Assembly (NCBI GenBank): GCA_015232355.1
Contig: JADFZW010000040.1
Location: 1 to 33,547, forward strand
DNA from: Oligoflexia bacterium
Lineage (GTDB): Bacteria; Bdellovibrionota; Bacteriovoracia; Bacteriovoracales; Bacteriovoracaceae
Reading direction: 5' to 3'
DNA length: 33,547 nucleotides
The stretch's first letter is position 1; every line of letters starts with the position of its first letter. This document shows positions 23,804-33,547 of this stretch, in pieces. The translations under genes and the position numbers were made by a program. A model generated the notes under the pieces. The model saw nothing but the letters and a program-made list of their open reading frames with translations, was not told the origin of the DNA and ran no database searches.

Positions 23804-26800
23804 GTGAATCAAATAACTCAATCAAATAAATTTAATCAAGAAAGATCATATAGTATTTGTTTCATTTGCATTATTTTATTGTTCACATTTTGTGCAAATA
23901 TCACAGTTGCACTATCTTCATGCAAAGACATAACGAATTTAAAATGGAAATTACGTTGCCAATATATACTAAAAGAGTTTAACCCAGATTATTTAATTAG
24001 TGATTTAGGATCGGAATTTTTAGATAATCCAAAGGCAGTAAATGAACTTCTCGATTTTTCTTTTTATAAAATTCTAAAAAATGCAATTAAAGATAATTGC
24101 CAAATATATCCACAAGATTCATTAGATTTTAACTATTGTAGGGGAATAAAAGTTGGAATAGATCTAGAACAAGAGGATGCTAATCAATGTGCTCAATTTA
24201 AAAATTATACTAGTTGTAGTTTTTGTAAAAGTTTCCAGCTGGCAAGAAAACAAGAACATTTAATCAAGTGTGATCGTCTTCCTGACGATTTAGCAACAGC
24301 CATTTGTCATAGCTTTAGAGAATATATCACTAGCGATTCTTATAAGAATAAAATTAAAAAATTAAAAACAACAGAAACAGATGAACTTACTTGCATTGAT
24401 AAAAATAAAAGTAAAGAAAATGAAAAACCAACAAAAAAAATTAAAATTAATGATAAAACATTTAACACTTTACTTGAAGGGATGTCAGATCTTATTCTAT
24501 TAACTTTTACCGATAGCAAAAATCGCATCAGTAACTATACATCATGTATAGATAAAAAAAAACTAGATGTAGATTTATTTAATAAGATTTCAACAGAAAG
24601 AAAAGATCATCTTTTGGCCAATGTATTAGGTGATTTCTATATCAAAGGTACATCCTTCGAAGGCAATACATTTTCCAATACCTTACAATACTATCAAAAT
24701 TTAATCACTCATTTAATTTCAACAGATGTTAATCAAAATTTAGATCCAAAATTTAAAGCTATTCAAGAGGAATTAACAGATGCAATAAAATTAAACAATT
24801 CTATTTTAAAAATTTCTAAAAAAAGTGTAAATAGTTTAAATAAATTTACTCCTGTTATAAAAAACTTTAAAAATAAATTAACTAAATTAAAAATTGGTCA
24901 AGGATTAATTTGGCCTGCAAGCTTTGAAAATTCAACAGGAGGACATGCCTTTATTGTCCGTTTTGTTGCTACAGAAGATAATAAATATAAAGTACAAATC
25001 ATTAATACTGGTGATGGCCTCCAATATCATTCTACGAAAATAACTAACGATCTGAAAAAAGATATTACACTTGAATATAGTAATGTTCAATTTAATGATC
25101 TGAAAGATAAGATATTTGTTGATCTTATTAAAATCGGAACCCGCTCAGGAAGAGATTACCAAGCACAAGATGTTTATGATTTAATTTTTTCTTCTTTACA
25201 AGCAAATAAAGATATAAAAAATATCCCAAGCACAAATTGGCATAAAGGACAGCACAGTGGAACTTGCTCTGCTCGTGTAATTGAAGGTTTTATTTATACA
25301 ATTTTAAAGGATAATCCTAGTGCATTTTCTCGATATCAACTATTAAGTGATGGGCATGCTTTACAACATGGTCTACAACTTTTAAAAGAAGATAACTTTG
25401 TTAGTGAAAAAAACAAGCTTATATTTAGCGAATTTTTAAAACGTGCTAGTGAGAAATATTCTCAAACAATAGTATCAGCACAAGTTTTACAAGATAAAGG
25501 TACTAGTATAGGTAATCCATCCTCTAGCAAAAAAATTTTTAGTAGCGAAGAAAAAAGGTGGGCCGAGCAAACCATTCTAGATGTAACTGACTTTTTAAAG
25601 GAAATCACTAACGAAGATTTACAAACAAAAACTCATCCTCCACAAGTGTCTTTTTCAAGTGAAATTCCAAAAGTAAAGATAATTGAAAATGATGAACAAG
25701 TACTTGATCATAATTTTACAGAATTATTTGATGTTATGATTAAATCTGATCATAATGTTTGGAATAAACACAAAATGAATTCCATTATTTCCAATCTTAC
25801 ATTTCATGATTCAAAATACTTTCCTAGCGAAAGCACTATTACAAAAATGATAGAAGAGTTTCCATTTCCAGATAATGATAATTTTTGGTCTCAATTTTCA
25901 GCTGAAGAAAGCTTTAAAATAATAAAGAGTTTTATGGATTTAAACAAAATGTTTGGTCATTTGTTTAAAAATAGCAAACGAAAAAATAACAATAAGGGAA
26001 TTAACTTTTCAGCTGAATACATGGTTAGTTCATTTAAATTAGCACTAATTAGCGAAAAATTAGCAAGAAATATTATTCCTCAATTTAAAGATTACTCTAT
26101 AAATATACAAGGATTTATTAACCTTACAAAAAACAAACGCTTTTACCTAGAAAGTAAGCAAGGTAGAGATAACTTAGAAAAACTCTTAGCTTATGTGAAA
26201 AAAAGAAATGAACAATGTGGCATTACTGATAAAGTTTTATTTGATTATTCTAAATTAAATACTGACGGTACTATAGATAATACAATTATCAACGATGTTA
26301 CTAAAACTAAGGTAGCAGATTTTATCCTCTATGATAAAATTAGAATTGAATATGATTTAAGACATACACAAACAGGTAACCCCTTAAATTGGTCTTTTTT
26401 ACCAGGACTTAGCTTTAATTTTAATCACGATAAATTATCTAATTTTATCAAATCAAATGTAATAACAAATCCTGTTCAAGACAATACCTTTTTAGCAAAA
26501 GTAAAGACTATAAATTATCTTGGTGGATTCTATTCATTTATAAATTCCATCCAATCGGCAGATGATAAACAAGAGGATCAAAATTTTAATAATCGACTAT
26601 ATAAAATGTCAATGGATGTTGATTATGAAAATAATGGTACAATCAATCAAGCATCTTATAAACCATACTATGGAATTTACGATTCTTCTGCTGAAAAACA
26701 AACTGATTATAGTTTATCCTCTATAATTAAGTACAATCTCAGTAATTTTGAAAATGATAATGATTTCCAAAACATCTTTACTTCAAAGAATGAATCACAA

Positions 26801-29800
26801 ATTATGGCCCAAAACCAAGTAACATCATTTTTATCCTCTGATGAATTAAAAGATCTGCAAGTAGCATTTTCCATTCCCAGCATGACTATTCCTCGATTAA
26901 TTAGTTTTTTTGATTCTTTTAGATCCAAATTACTGACGGCCGATTATCAAAAAATATTTTATATCGGGCTATTTAATAATATACAATTTCAAATGTTAAA
27001 TGCTGATTATGTAATTAACAAACAACTCTTAGAGCTTTTAAAAAATATTTATGATTTGGCGATCAATGAAGGTAATCAACAAACATTATCATTCTTAACA
27101 AGAGTTCTCTCGAGAGTTGTTGTACATTTATCAAACGATAAAAATAATCGCAAAGCATTTACTCTTTTATTAGATAAAATCGAAGAACATTTTAAAAACA
27201 AATTTCAAATAGCAAACAATCGAGATCCCCAAAAAAAAGATGCAGATATATTAATTCCCTTAATTTATCGCTATATTCAAAAAACAGAGTTTAAAAATCT
27301 TAGTGAAAATGATCTAAGCAAAGTATTAGTTTGGTCTCAACATCTTAAAAACTTATTTTCTAGATTTCCAGATATTATTAGTAATCGAGATCCTATGCTG
27401 GAACATATCTTTTTACGCTTTATTAATATTGATAGACAACTAGGTAATTTTTTAAATAAAAAAAATCCTTCTGAACTTTTTCAATTTATCTCTAAGTCTA
27501 TAAAGTTACCCGTATCTATCTCTAAAGAAAAAAATATATATGGAAAATATCCAAACTATTTCAGCTCTTACAGCAATTCTTTATCTTCGATATCAGAAAG
27601 TAACTATCCCCAGTTAACCTTAGGATTACATTCTTTATTACAAACTCAAAGAGAAGAAATCACCATTGATGGAAAAATACTTTACAATGTTAATTTGAAA
27701 AACATCAATGAATCACTTTTACCATACAAAAGCTATAAAATGTTAAATCAAAATTCTCCTATTCTTTTAGTTACGATTAAAGATAAAAAAAATATTCCTA
27801 CCTATTGGTATTATCCTGAAAGTAATAGCATAAGTGAGTATCAAAATGGTGTGCTCCCGGCCGATAAGGGTGAATGGACTATTGGTTTGGCAAAAATAAA
27901 TATATCTCATTCAAAACTGAATACATTTAATATCTTTAAGAAACAATATCCTTGTATTTGGAGTAAAAAAGCAAATGAAGATGATGGCACGCAAGTGATA
28001 CATTTTCCAACACTTCAAGTTGGAGATAAAGACATTGTAGCAAATAATTATAAATTTAAATTAATTATAAGGTCAGATGGAAAAATTGCTTTGGAAAACG
28101 ATAGGCAATTTGTATTACAAGAAGATGCAACTATAAAAAATCCGGCCATACCATTTGAAAACTTTGCTCTCTTTCAAAACAACAAAGGTGAAAAAATTCT
28201 CTTAACTTCAGAAAAGGAAAACATCTATCCTTTTAAAATGGATAAAGATGGCAATCTTGATGGCGACAGCATTGCTCGGCAATTTAAATTGGCAGAATTT
28301 CAAATAAATCATCATCAGCACGATAAAGCAAAAATCACAATTGATAAAATTTTATATCAACGTCTTTCCACTAAAGAAGACATTAATGCCTCATTGAAAT
28401 TCCTATCAACATTTAAAAATAATCAGTCCCCACAAGCGGTTTCATTATATTTTCAAGTAGCATACAAACTATTTCAACAAGTAAAAAACAAAAATGAATT
28501 TTCAGAAATGTTAAATATTTTAAAAGAAAATTCTATAAAAATTGTAGATCGCTATTACTTATTAAATGATTTTAACAATGGTTTTTACTTTAGGATTTTT
28601 AAAAATTCTTTCAGTGAGTTTGAACCATCAGAAAGAAATCAACTCTTTTATTTAAATTTTTTGTTAGGTAAAGGCCAAAGAACATCCAAAGAAACATTTT
28701 CAGAAATATCTCCAGAAACATCAATAATACAAAAAAAATTAATTAAAAGATTTTCTTCCTATAAATACAACAACAATAAAATTATTGTTCCAACCAAAAA
28801 TCAAACCTTAGTCCCATATTCAGAGTACTTATTAGGAATGAATCTTGACATTGAAGATAATTACCATGAGGAATGGCATTGTAACGTTAATAACCGATTT
28901 TTTAAAGATAACTCTACTCTTAATCTTAAATCTAATTTCAGTTTGAACAGCTTAAGTCAATTAGATTTAAGTGACTTTAATACTTATTTTGACGATATTT
29001 ACAATATCGTTTTAAAAGCACCAAAAAATGATAAACATAGAGATGAATTAAAAGTTTATCTTGAAAATTTACTCTTAATTAAAAATAATGATTCCAATCG
29101 TGAAGATCTTTGGGCCGTAGAATTAATGTTGTTTTTATTAACTCATAATATTTCCTATGCCGATAACTTAAAAAAAGAGTTCAAAAAATATCGATGCGTC
29201 GTTAATGATCAAACTGAAAAAAGAAATATACTAACTACTACAAATAAAAAATTTGGTTCTTCTTCGAAATTTGAAGATAAACATATACAAGAGATAAATC
29301 AAATTGCTGAAGATGAATTAAAGAAAAGGATAACCACTGATAAAAAACAAATGATTACCTTTAACAAAGAAAATATTTCTAATAATGTTGATTCACCAAA
29401 TATATCTGATTTCGCTATTCCTAATTTTTTACCTGACGTTAACAGTAAATTTGAACAATATAGCGACATTGATTTCACAGAAGAAAATAAAAATGGTAAA
29501 TTAGAGTATGTTTTACAACAATTAGAAATTTTTCAAAAAGAATATGTAAGTGGAAAAAAATTAAATAGCAAAATTCCCAGCAAAGAATATGAATTTCCCG
29601 CTCTATTTGGAGATAACCCTAAAGAAGAATTTAATAATTTGGATAATTTATTAAAATTCAAAGAGCATATAAATAAATCTATCATCCAAATAAAAGAAAA
29701 GAAAAATTTAATATCATTAGATATTTTAAATCTTTTACGAAAGAATTCTTCCACTTTAGATAAAACAATAGAATTAGAAGATGCTATCGCTCTTTTTGTT

Positions 29801-32800
29801 AAAGGAAATTACAATGATTATCGTAATTTTAATAAACACTTAAGTAATCTTGACATAGATCGTTTATATCATAAAACAGCTGAATTTCTTCTTGTCTCTA
29901 TTAATTTACAAAAATATAATCGAATAATCCCCATTCTAGATAAAATAAAAGTAGCTTTAGAAAAAAACAAATCTACTGTTGTCTCTGAGTTTACACAGAA
30001 GTTGAAAGAGGAAATTGTAAACAATAGAGTTTATGATTATACAAAAAATCCAGCTCTTTTAGTTTTAGAATGGAAAAACGATTTTCAACTAAGAGCTCGT
30101 CAAGTTTCATTATTAAATAAAATGTGTAATCAAAAAGATAATGGTGATTTCAATGATCTTTTATTTGAAGAATCCTGTGGCAGTGGTAAGACTTCGGTAA
30201 TCTCTACAGTTGCTAATTTAAAACATGCAGATGGATTTCATCTCTCAGTTTATATGATGCCTAAATCGCAAATATCTGTTGGTGCTCAAGGAGTAAAAGA
30301 ATATACAAAAAAAGCTTTTAATCAAAAAGGAAATATTATTGAATTTCAAGCAACTCCGAACGAAACAACCTCCTCACATCTAACCTATTTATTAGAAAAC
30401 TTATTAAACATTATAAAACAAAAAGAGTATATAATTATCTCTCCTGAATCGGTTTTATTTATGCAACAATATCGTGATTTGTTGGCAGAAAAATTACATC
30501 TTACAGATAAAGAAACTTTGAAAACATCCAACAAGGAAGAGCTAACAAAATATCAAACCATAAAAAATATTCTCTATTTATTTAAAGAAAGAGGCGTAGT
30601 TGTAGGTGATGAGGTTGATGATTTATTACATCCAAAACATGAATCTAATACTGCCATATCTTCAAAAAAGTTAGCATCCAAAAAGGATATTTACTTAATC
30701 TCTTCAATTATGCACTACCTGGCCAACAACCGTAAGATTAATAAAAGTTTACAATTAGTAAATGGCAATGCTCACCAATTATCTCCAATCGTAAAGAAGG
30801 CCATTATCTACAATTTGGCCTATGCTTTTTGTGACTATGAGGATTTCGGTCTCAAATCAACAACTGGGTTTGATCAAGATCGATGTGCTCAATTTGTAAA
30901 ATACGTCACAGGAATTTTAAGTAGTAAAAAAGATTCTAAAGATTCTAATGATAAAGTTCCAACTTGGTTACATGAACTACACAAACAACATCAACAACAT
31001 CAACAAGATCAGCAAAACAAAGTTGATAATGAATATAATACTGCATACTCTAAAGCAGACATGATTGTATTATTCAAATACTATTTAACAAAAATTTTAC
31101 CATCAATCTTTAATGAAAAAATAGAGGAGAGTTACGGTTTAGAAAATGGCATCGCTATACCTTTTAGCAAAGGTGTACCGATGAAAGATTCAGAAATTGC
31201 AAATGTTCAAGAAAAGCTAGCTAAATCTTTATCCGGCGCACTCTTTAATGGCATTAACCCTTCTGATATTAAATCTTTTGTTGCTTATTTAAAAAAGCGA
31301 GTTGACTACGATTTATCTACTAATGAATACAAAAATATAAATGATTCAAAATTAATTAAAAATCTACAACAATTATTTAAAATTCCTTTAGATCAAATTT
31401 GGGAGCTAAATGAGAATACACTCATTGATGTAAAAAATATTTTTTCAAAAATAGGAAATAGTTCTCGAATAAAAACGCTAGAAGATTTAAATCTTCGAAA
31501 TGATTTTATAATTGATTTTTATCGTGATAAAAAATTGCATGATGTCTCCTATTATCCAAATCAATTTAAAGGTAATGGCCATGATATTTTATATGCTTTT
31601 AAAAATTTTCAAGGAATGTCAGGAACAATTACACCTGCATCCTTACCTCTTCAATTAAGGGAGTCACAAGATGAGTATCAAGGTTCAGTGGGAAAAATTG
31701 TAGACAAAGTAATTAGTAATCCTAAAAATCAAGTTCATATTGTTCAAAGCTTACAAATAGAAAAATTACTGAGTGATCTTTATACAAATAAGAAAAATGA
31801 GTTATTGGAAGTTGGACAGATCTTAGATATAAGTGGAGAATATAATGAACTTTCTCATCAAGTATTGGCAAAAAATATTTTAAAATTCTTTAAAAGTAAA
31901 TCTCCTCCTTTTAAGACCAAGGGGGTATTATTTTTTAATCAAAATGGAGAATTATTTTGTCTGAAAGATAATCAAATAATTGCCCTTAAAACTACTGATC
32001 CTGAAGAGATTAAATCTAAAGTTGGACTTAAAAAAAATGAGTTATTCACTCTATTTCATCAGAGTCAAACCAGAGCATCCAATTTTGTTTTTAAAAAGGA
32101 TAGTAAGGCATTGGCCATTATTGATGGAAATATCAATACCTCCGATTTAATTCAAGGAATTATGCGTATGCGTGGATTAATCAAAGATCAGAGTGTATTG
32201 TGTCTGTTGAACAAAAAAAGTGCACAAATAATTCGTGATGAATTACAAAAAAACGAAAAAGATGATGGACCAATAACCATGGTTGATTTATTTAAATATT
32301 CCAAGATAGCTGGCCCCAAAAGAGATTTAGATAATAACTATCGCACAACCATTCAAGCATTAAATGATGTAGTTAGAAAGTATATATATAATAAACGCCA
32401 TCGTAATTCAGACATTTTTAAAGACATTAATTTATATACTGAATTTAGAGATATTTTAATAGAGGATATGAATTTTTTTCCTTACGACTCTTTTAGAGAA
32501 ATAGAACAGATGCGCCCAACGGAGAAGATTTTAGAAGACATCAAAGATAAATTATTAAATAAAGTAAAAATTATTTTAAAAAAGATTAGCGATAAAAATA
32601 AAAGCAAAAGCGGTAGCGAAAATGAAACTGAAAATGAAAATCTTAGATCGGAAGTCGATATTTTACAAATGGAACTTGATATGATTAATATATTGAATAA
32701 AAATTTAGACAATTTGTTGACCGAAATGCTTTCGCTTGGATCCGAAGATGGAAATGGAGATAGCAACAGTAACTTACAGATATCAGTTAAACAAAATGTT

Positions 32801-33547
32801 GAGACTACAGTTGAAGTCCAACAAGAAGTAAAACAAGAGGTAAAACAACAAGCAAATATTCAAGTTGACGATTCTCTGATTTTTAAAGAAATGTTATGGG
32901 GTAGTAATGTAAATTTATCATCTCTAACTTTACCTATTTCGAGAAGTGATCAACATCCTAGTGTAATTGCTTTAAATGATTTCTTTGAAAAATATGAAAA
33001 TCAATCTATGCAATCTATACAATCTATACAATCTAAGCGACATAAGAAATCCACACAATATAAACAATTTAAAAATGGATTTTCCGATAAGATATTTATC
33101 TCTGAAAATTTTATCCATACCTTAGACAGCAATACCAATAGCAGCGGAAACATAAACAGTACCGAGCTATTATCTCTACAACAAAAAAATGTTTTTAATA
33201 TCTTATTATTAAAAGACCAAGCAATAATTATTACTAATCAAGAAGCTGAAAGTTTAAGCAAAATTCTAAACACCTCTACTTCAGCATGGATAATAAATGC
33301 AAATGGAAATCTGATTGCTGGCAATCTAGAATTATTTAACCAATTAAATTATCATACAAGTAAGAAGTGGTCAAAGATACAAAATGATCTTTTAGTATTG
33401 TCAGGAGATATCGTAAGCATTTTGCGTTCAGAGGATAAAGATAATATTCTTAGTAATAAAATATACAATAATTGGCTTGAACAGGTTTTGGCAAATTCTC
33501 CAGAAAAATATCTCTTATTTAAAAAAAGTACAGCTAAAAAAAAGGAG
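23804..33547 (+). CDS. Giant exported SF2-helicase-like protein (DUF3638/DUF3645-like), truncated by window edge
   Basis: One reading frame of 3248 codons, still open at the window end. GTG at 23804 follows AGGT (23793); an in-frame TGA at 23780 bounds the start. Residues 15-40 form a signal peptide with a possible lipobox (LSSC, C40). Ten cysteines lie within residues 40-200, suggesting a disulphide-bonded exported domain. GGHAFIVRF (H381), INTGDG (N401) and GQHSGTC (Q483, C488) suggest a permuted papain-like protease site. About 1600 residues of unrecognised sequence follow. The helicase part has motif I ESCGSGKTS (K2129), motif II DEVD (2269-2272), SGT (2606-2608), TRASNF (R2757) and QGIMRMRG (Q2784, R2788, R2790). 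The QxxMRMR and TRxxxF elements recall DUF3638/DUF3645 giants of fungi, Legionella and Chlamydiae. A Gln/Glu/Val-rich stretch (about 3000-3025) comes after the core. Role unknown; delivery into another cell is one inference. Confidence 0.85.
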   Translation, partial: MNQITQSNKFNQERSYSICFICIILLFTFCANITVALSSCKDITNLKWKLRCQYILKEFNPDYLISDLGSEFLDNPKAVNELLDFSFYKILKNAIKDNCQIYPQDSLDFNYCRGIKVGIDLEQEDANQCAQFKNYTSCSFCKSFQLARKQEHLIKCDRLPDDLATAICHSFREYITSDSYKNKIKKLKTTETDELTCIDKNKSKENEKPTKKIKINDKTFNTLLEGMSDLILLTFTDSKNRISNYTSCIDKKKLDVDLFNKISTERKDHLLANVLGDFYIKGTSFEGNTFSNTLQYYQNLITHLISTDVNQNLDPKFKAIQEELTDAIKLNNSILKISKKSVNSLNKFTPVIKNFKNKLTKLKIGQGLIWPASFENSTGGHAFIVRFVATEDNKYKVQIINTGDGLQYHSTKITNDLKKDITLEYSNVQFNDLKDKIFVDLIKIGTRSGRDYQAQDVYDLIFSSLQANKDIKNIPSTNWHKGQHSGTCSARVIEGFIYTILKDNPSAFSRYQLLSDGHALQHGLQLLKEDNFVSEKNKLIFSEFLKRASEKYSQTIVSAQVLQDKGTSIGNPSSSKKIFSSEEKRWAEQTILDVTDFLKEITNEDLQTKTHPPQVSFSSEIPKVKIIENDEQVLDHNFTELFDVMIKSDHNVWNKHKMNSIISNLTFHDSKYFPSESTITKMIEEFPFPDNDNFWSQFSAEESFKIIKSFMDLNKMFGHLFKNSKRKNNNKGINFSAEYMVSSFKLALISEKLARNIIPQFKDYSINIQGFINLTKNKRFYLESKQGRDNLEKLLAYVKKRNEQCGITDKVLFDYSKLNTDGTIDNTIINDVTKTKVADFILYDKIRIEYDLRHTQTGNPLNWSFLPGLSFNFNHDKLSNFIKSNVITNPVQDNTFLAKVKTINYLGGFYSFINSIQSADDKQEDQNFNNRLYKMSMDVDYENNGTINQASYKPYYGIYDSSAEKQTDYSLSSIIKYNLSNFENDNDFQNIFTSKNESQIMAQNQVTSFLSSDELKDLQVAFSIPSMTIPRLISFFDSFRSKLLTADYQKIFYIGLFNNIQFQMLNADYVINKQLLELLKNIYDLAINEGNQQTLSFLTRVLSRVVVHLSNDKNNRKAFTLLLDKIEEHFKNKFQIANNRDPQKKDADILIPLIYRYIQKTEFKNLSENDLSKVLVWSQHLKNLFSRFPDIISNRDPMLEHIFLRFINIDRQLGNFLNKKNPSELFQFISKSIKLPVSISKEKNIYGKYPNYFSSYSNSLSSISESNYPQLTLGLHSLLQTQREEITIDGKILYNVNLKNINESLLPYKSYKMLNQNSPILLVTIKDKKNIPTYWYYPESNSISEYQNGVLPADKGEWTIGLAKINISHSKLNTFNIFKKQYPCIWSKKANEDDGTQVIHFPTLQVGDKDIVANNYKFKLIIRSDGKIALENDRQFVLQEDATIKNPAIPFENFALFQNNKGEKILLTSEKENIYPFKMDKDGNLDGDSIARQFKLAEFQINHHQHDKAKITIDKILYQRLSTKEDINASLKFLSTFKNNQSPQAVSLYFQVAYKLFQQVKNKNEFSEMLNILKENSIKIVDRYYLLNDFNNGFYFRIFKNSFSEFEPSERNQLFYLNFLLGKGQRTSKETFSEISPETSIIQKKLIKRFSSYKYNNNKIIVPTKNQTLVPYSEYLLGMNLDIEDNYHEEWHCNVNNRFFKDNSTLNLKSNFSLNSLSQLDLSDFNTYFDDIYNIVLKAPKNDKHRDELKVYLENLLLIKNNDSNREDLWAVELMLFLLTHNISYADNLKKEFKKYRCVVNDQTEKRNILTTTNKKFGSSSKFEDKHIQEINQIAEDELKKRITTDKKQMITFNKENISNNVDSPNISDFAIPNFLPDVNSKFEQYSDIDFTEENKNGKLEYVLQQLEIFQKEYVSGKKLNSKIPSKEYEFPALFGDNPKEEFNNLDNLLKFKEHINKSIIQIKEKKNLISLDILNLLRKNSSTLDKTIELEDAIALFVKGNYNDYRNFNKHLSNLDIDRLYHKTAEFLLVSINLQKYNRIIPILDKIKVALEKNKSTVVSEFTQKLKEEIVNNRVYDYTKNPALLVLEWKNDFQLRARQVSLLNKMCNQKDNGDFNDLLFEESCGSGKTSVISTVANLKHADGFHLSVYMMPKSQISVGAQGVKEYTKKAFNQKGNIIEFQATPNETTSSHLTYLLENLLNIIKQKEYIIISPESVLFMQQYRDLLAEKLHLTDKETLKTSNKEELTKYQTIKNILYLFKERGVVVGDEVDDLLHPKHESNTAISSKKLASKKDIYLISSIMHYLANNRKINKSLQLVNGNAHQLSPIVKKAIIYNLAYAFCDYEDFGLKSTTGFDQDRCAQFVKYVTGILSSKKDSKDSNDKVPTWLHELHKQHQQHQQDQQNKVDNEYNTAYSKADMIVLFKYYLTKILPSIFNEKIEESYGLENGIAIPFSKGVPMKDSEIANVQEKLAKSLSGALFNGINPSDIKSFVAYLKKRVDYDLSTNEYKNINDSKLIKNLQQLFKIPLDQIWELNENTLIDVKNIFSKIGNSSRIKTLEDLNLRNDFIIDFYRDKKLHDVSYYPNQFKGNGHDILYAFKNFQGMSGTITPASLPLQLRESQDEYQGSVGKIVDKVISNPKNQVHIVQSLQIEKLLSDLYTNKKNELLEVGQILDISGEYNELSHQVLAKNILKFFKSKSPPFKTKGVLFFNQNGELFCLKDNQIIALKTTDPEEIKSKVGLKKNELFTLFHQSQTRASNFVFKKDSKALAIIDGNINTSDLIQGIMRMRGLIKDQSVLCLLNKKSAQIIRDELQKNEKDDGPITMVDLFKYSKIAGPKRDLDNNYRTTIQALNDVVRKYIYNKRHRNSDIFKDINLYTEFRDILIEDMNFFPYDSFREIEQMRPTEKILEDIKDKLLNKVKIILKKISDKNKSKSGSENETENENLRSEVDILQMELDMINILNKNLDNLLTEMLSLGSEDGNGDSNSNLQISVKQNVETTVEVQQEVKQEVKQQANIQVDDSLIFKEMLWGSNVNLSSLTLPISRSDQHPSVIALNDFFEKYENQSMQSIQSIQSKRHKKSTQYKQFKNGFSDKIFISENFIHTLDSNTNSSGNINSTELLSLQQKNVFNILLLKDQAIIITNQEAESLSKILNTSTSAWIINANGNLIAGNLELFNQLNYHTSKKWSKIQNDLLVLSGDIVSILRSEDKDNILSNKIYNNWLEQVLANSPEKYLLFKKSTAKKKE
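33002..33037 (+). repeat. In-frame 9-base repeat in the giant gene
   Basis: Four copies of CAATCTATA-type units (33002, 33011, 33020, 33029) encode QSM-QSI-QSI-QSK. The unit is a multiple of three, so copy changes would keep the frame. It lies in a low-complexity linker after the helicase-like core. Confidence 0.75.

Noticed and set aside
24340..32766. Short antisense open frames of 60-95 codons inside the giant gene (24340-24528, 26707-26928, 29533-29754, 32482-32766)
   Set aside because: They lie opposite a continuous 3248-codon frame, lack ribosome sites and have no recognisable motifs; chance stretches are expected here.

Overview
This AT-rich window (roughly one third G+C) comes from a bacterial chromosome. 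The run ffh-rpsP-khpA-rimM-trmD-PF09936 methyltransferase-rplS-rnhB-yraN, the many genes with putative export signals and the codon use suggest a low-GC member of the Bdellovibrionota (Bacteriovorax/Halobacteriovorax-like predators). That placement is an inference from gene order and composition; no rRNA or marker search was possible.

Layout. Positions 1-87 may hold the tail of an unidentified gene. Then come a transaldolase on the minus strand (127-774), a secreted coiled-coil protein and an RluA-type pseudouridine synthase (866-2628), and a tyrosine-recombinase-like protein on the minus strand whose catalytic residues are mostly replaced (2592-3614). From 3889 the plus strand carries rnc, era and der (RNA processing and ribosome assembly), with a minus-strand dus gene after der. 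The block 8722-14592 is a translation and secretion operon: Ffh, ribosomal proteins S16 and L19, KhpA, RimM, TrmD, a second RNA methyltransferase, RNase HII and a YraN-like protein. The region 14652-18966 holds a small glycine-rich membrane protein, an orphan STAS protein, RsmI, a GAF/HD-GYP protein (likely c-di-GMP phosphodiesterase) and a metallo-beta-lactamase-fold phosphodiesterase-like protein. From 18954 to 22976 are a large multi-pass membrane protein, an MGAT-type acyltransferase and a HAD-like protein.

The last 9.7 kb (23804 to the window edge) is one uninterrupted reading frame of 3248 codons that has not ended at position 33547. It starts with an export signal and a cysteine-rich region, has a possible circularly permuted papain-like protease site near residues 381-488, and carries a complete set of SF2 helicase-like motifs near residues 2120-2795. 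These motifs resemble the giant DUF3638/DUF3645 proteins known mainly from eukaryotes, Legionella and Chlamydiae. An ATPase core with a secretion signal is the most unusual item in the window. A small coiled-coil protein gene precedes it, and its upstream region carries GACTATA-containing repeats that also occur upstream of the acyltransferase gene.

Window-wide features are low-complexity Asn/Asp/Gly insertions in otherwise conserved housekeeping proteins, short tandem repeats around gene ends, tail-to-tail gene overlaps, and strong over-representation of the palindrome TGGCCA. I found no tRNA, rRNA, CRISPR array, insertion sequence or prophage.
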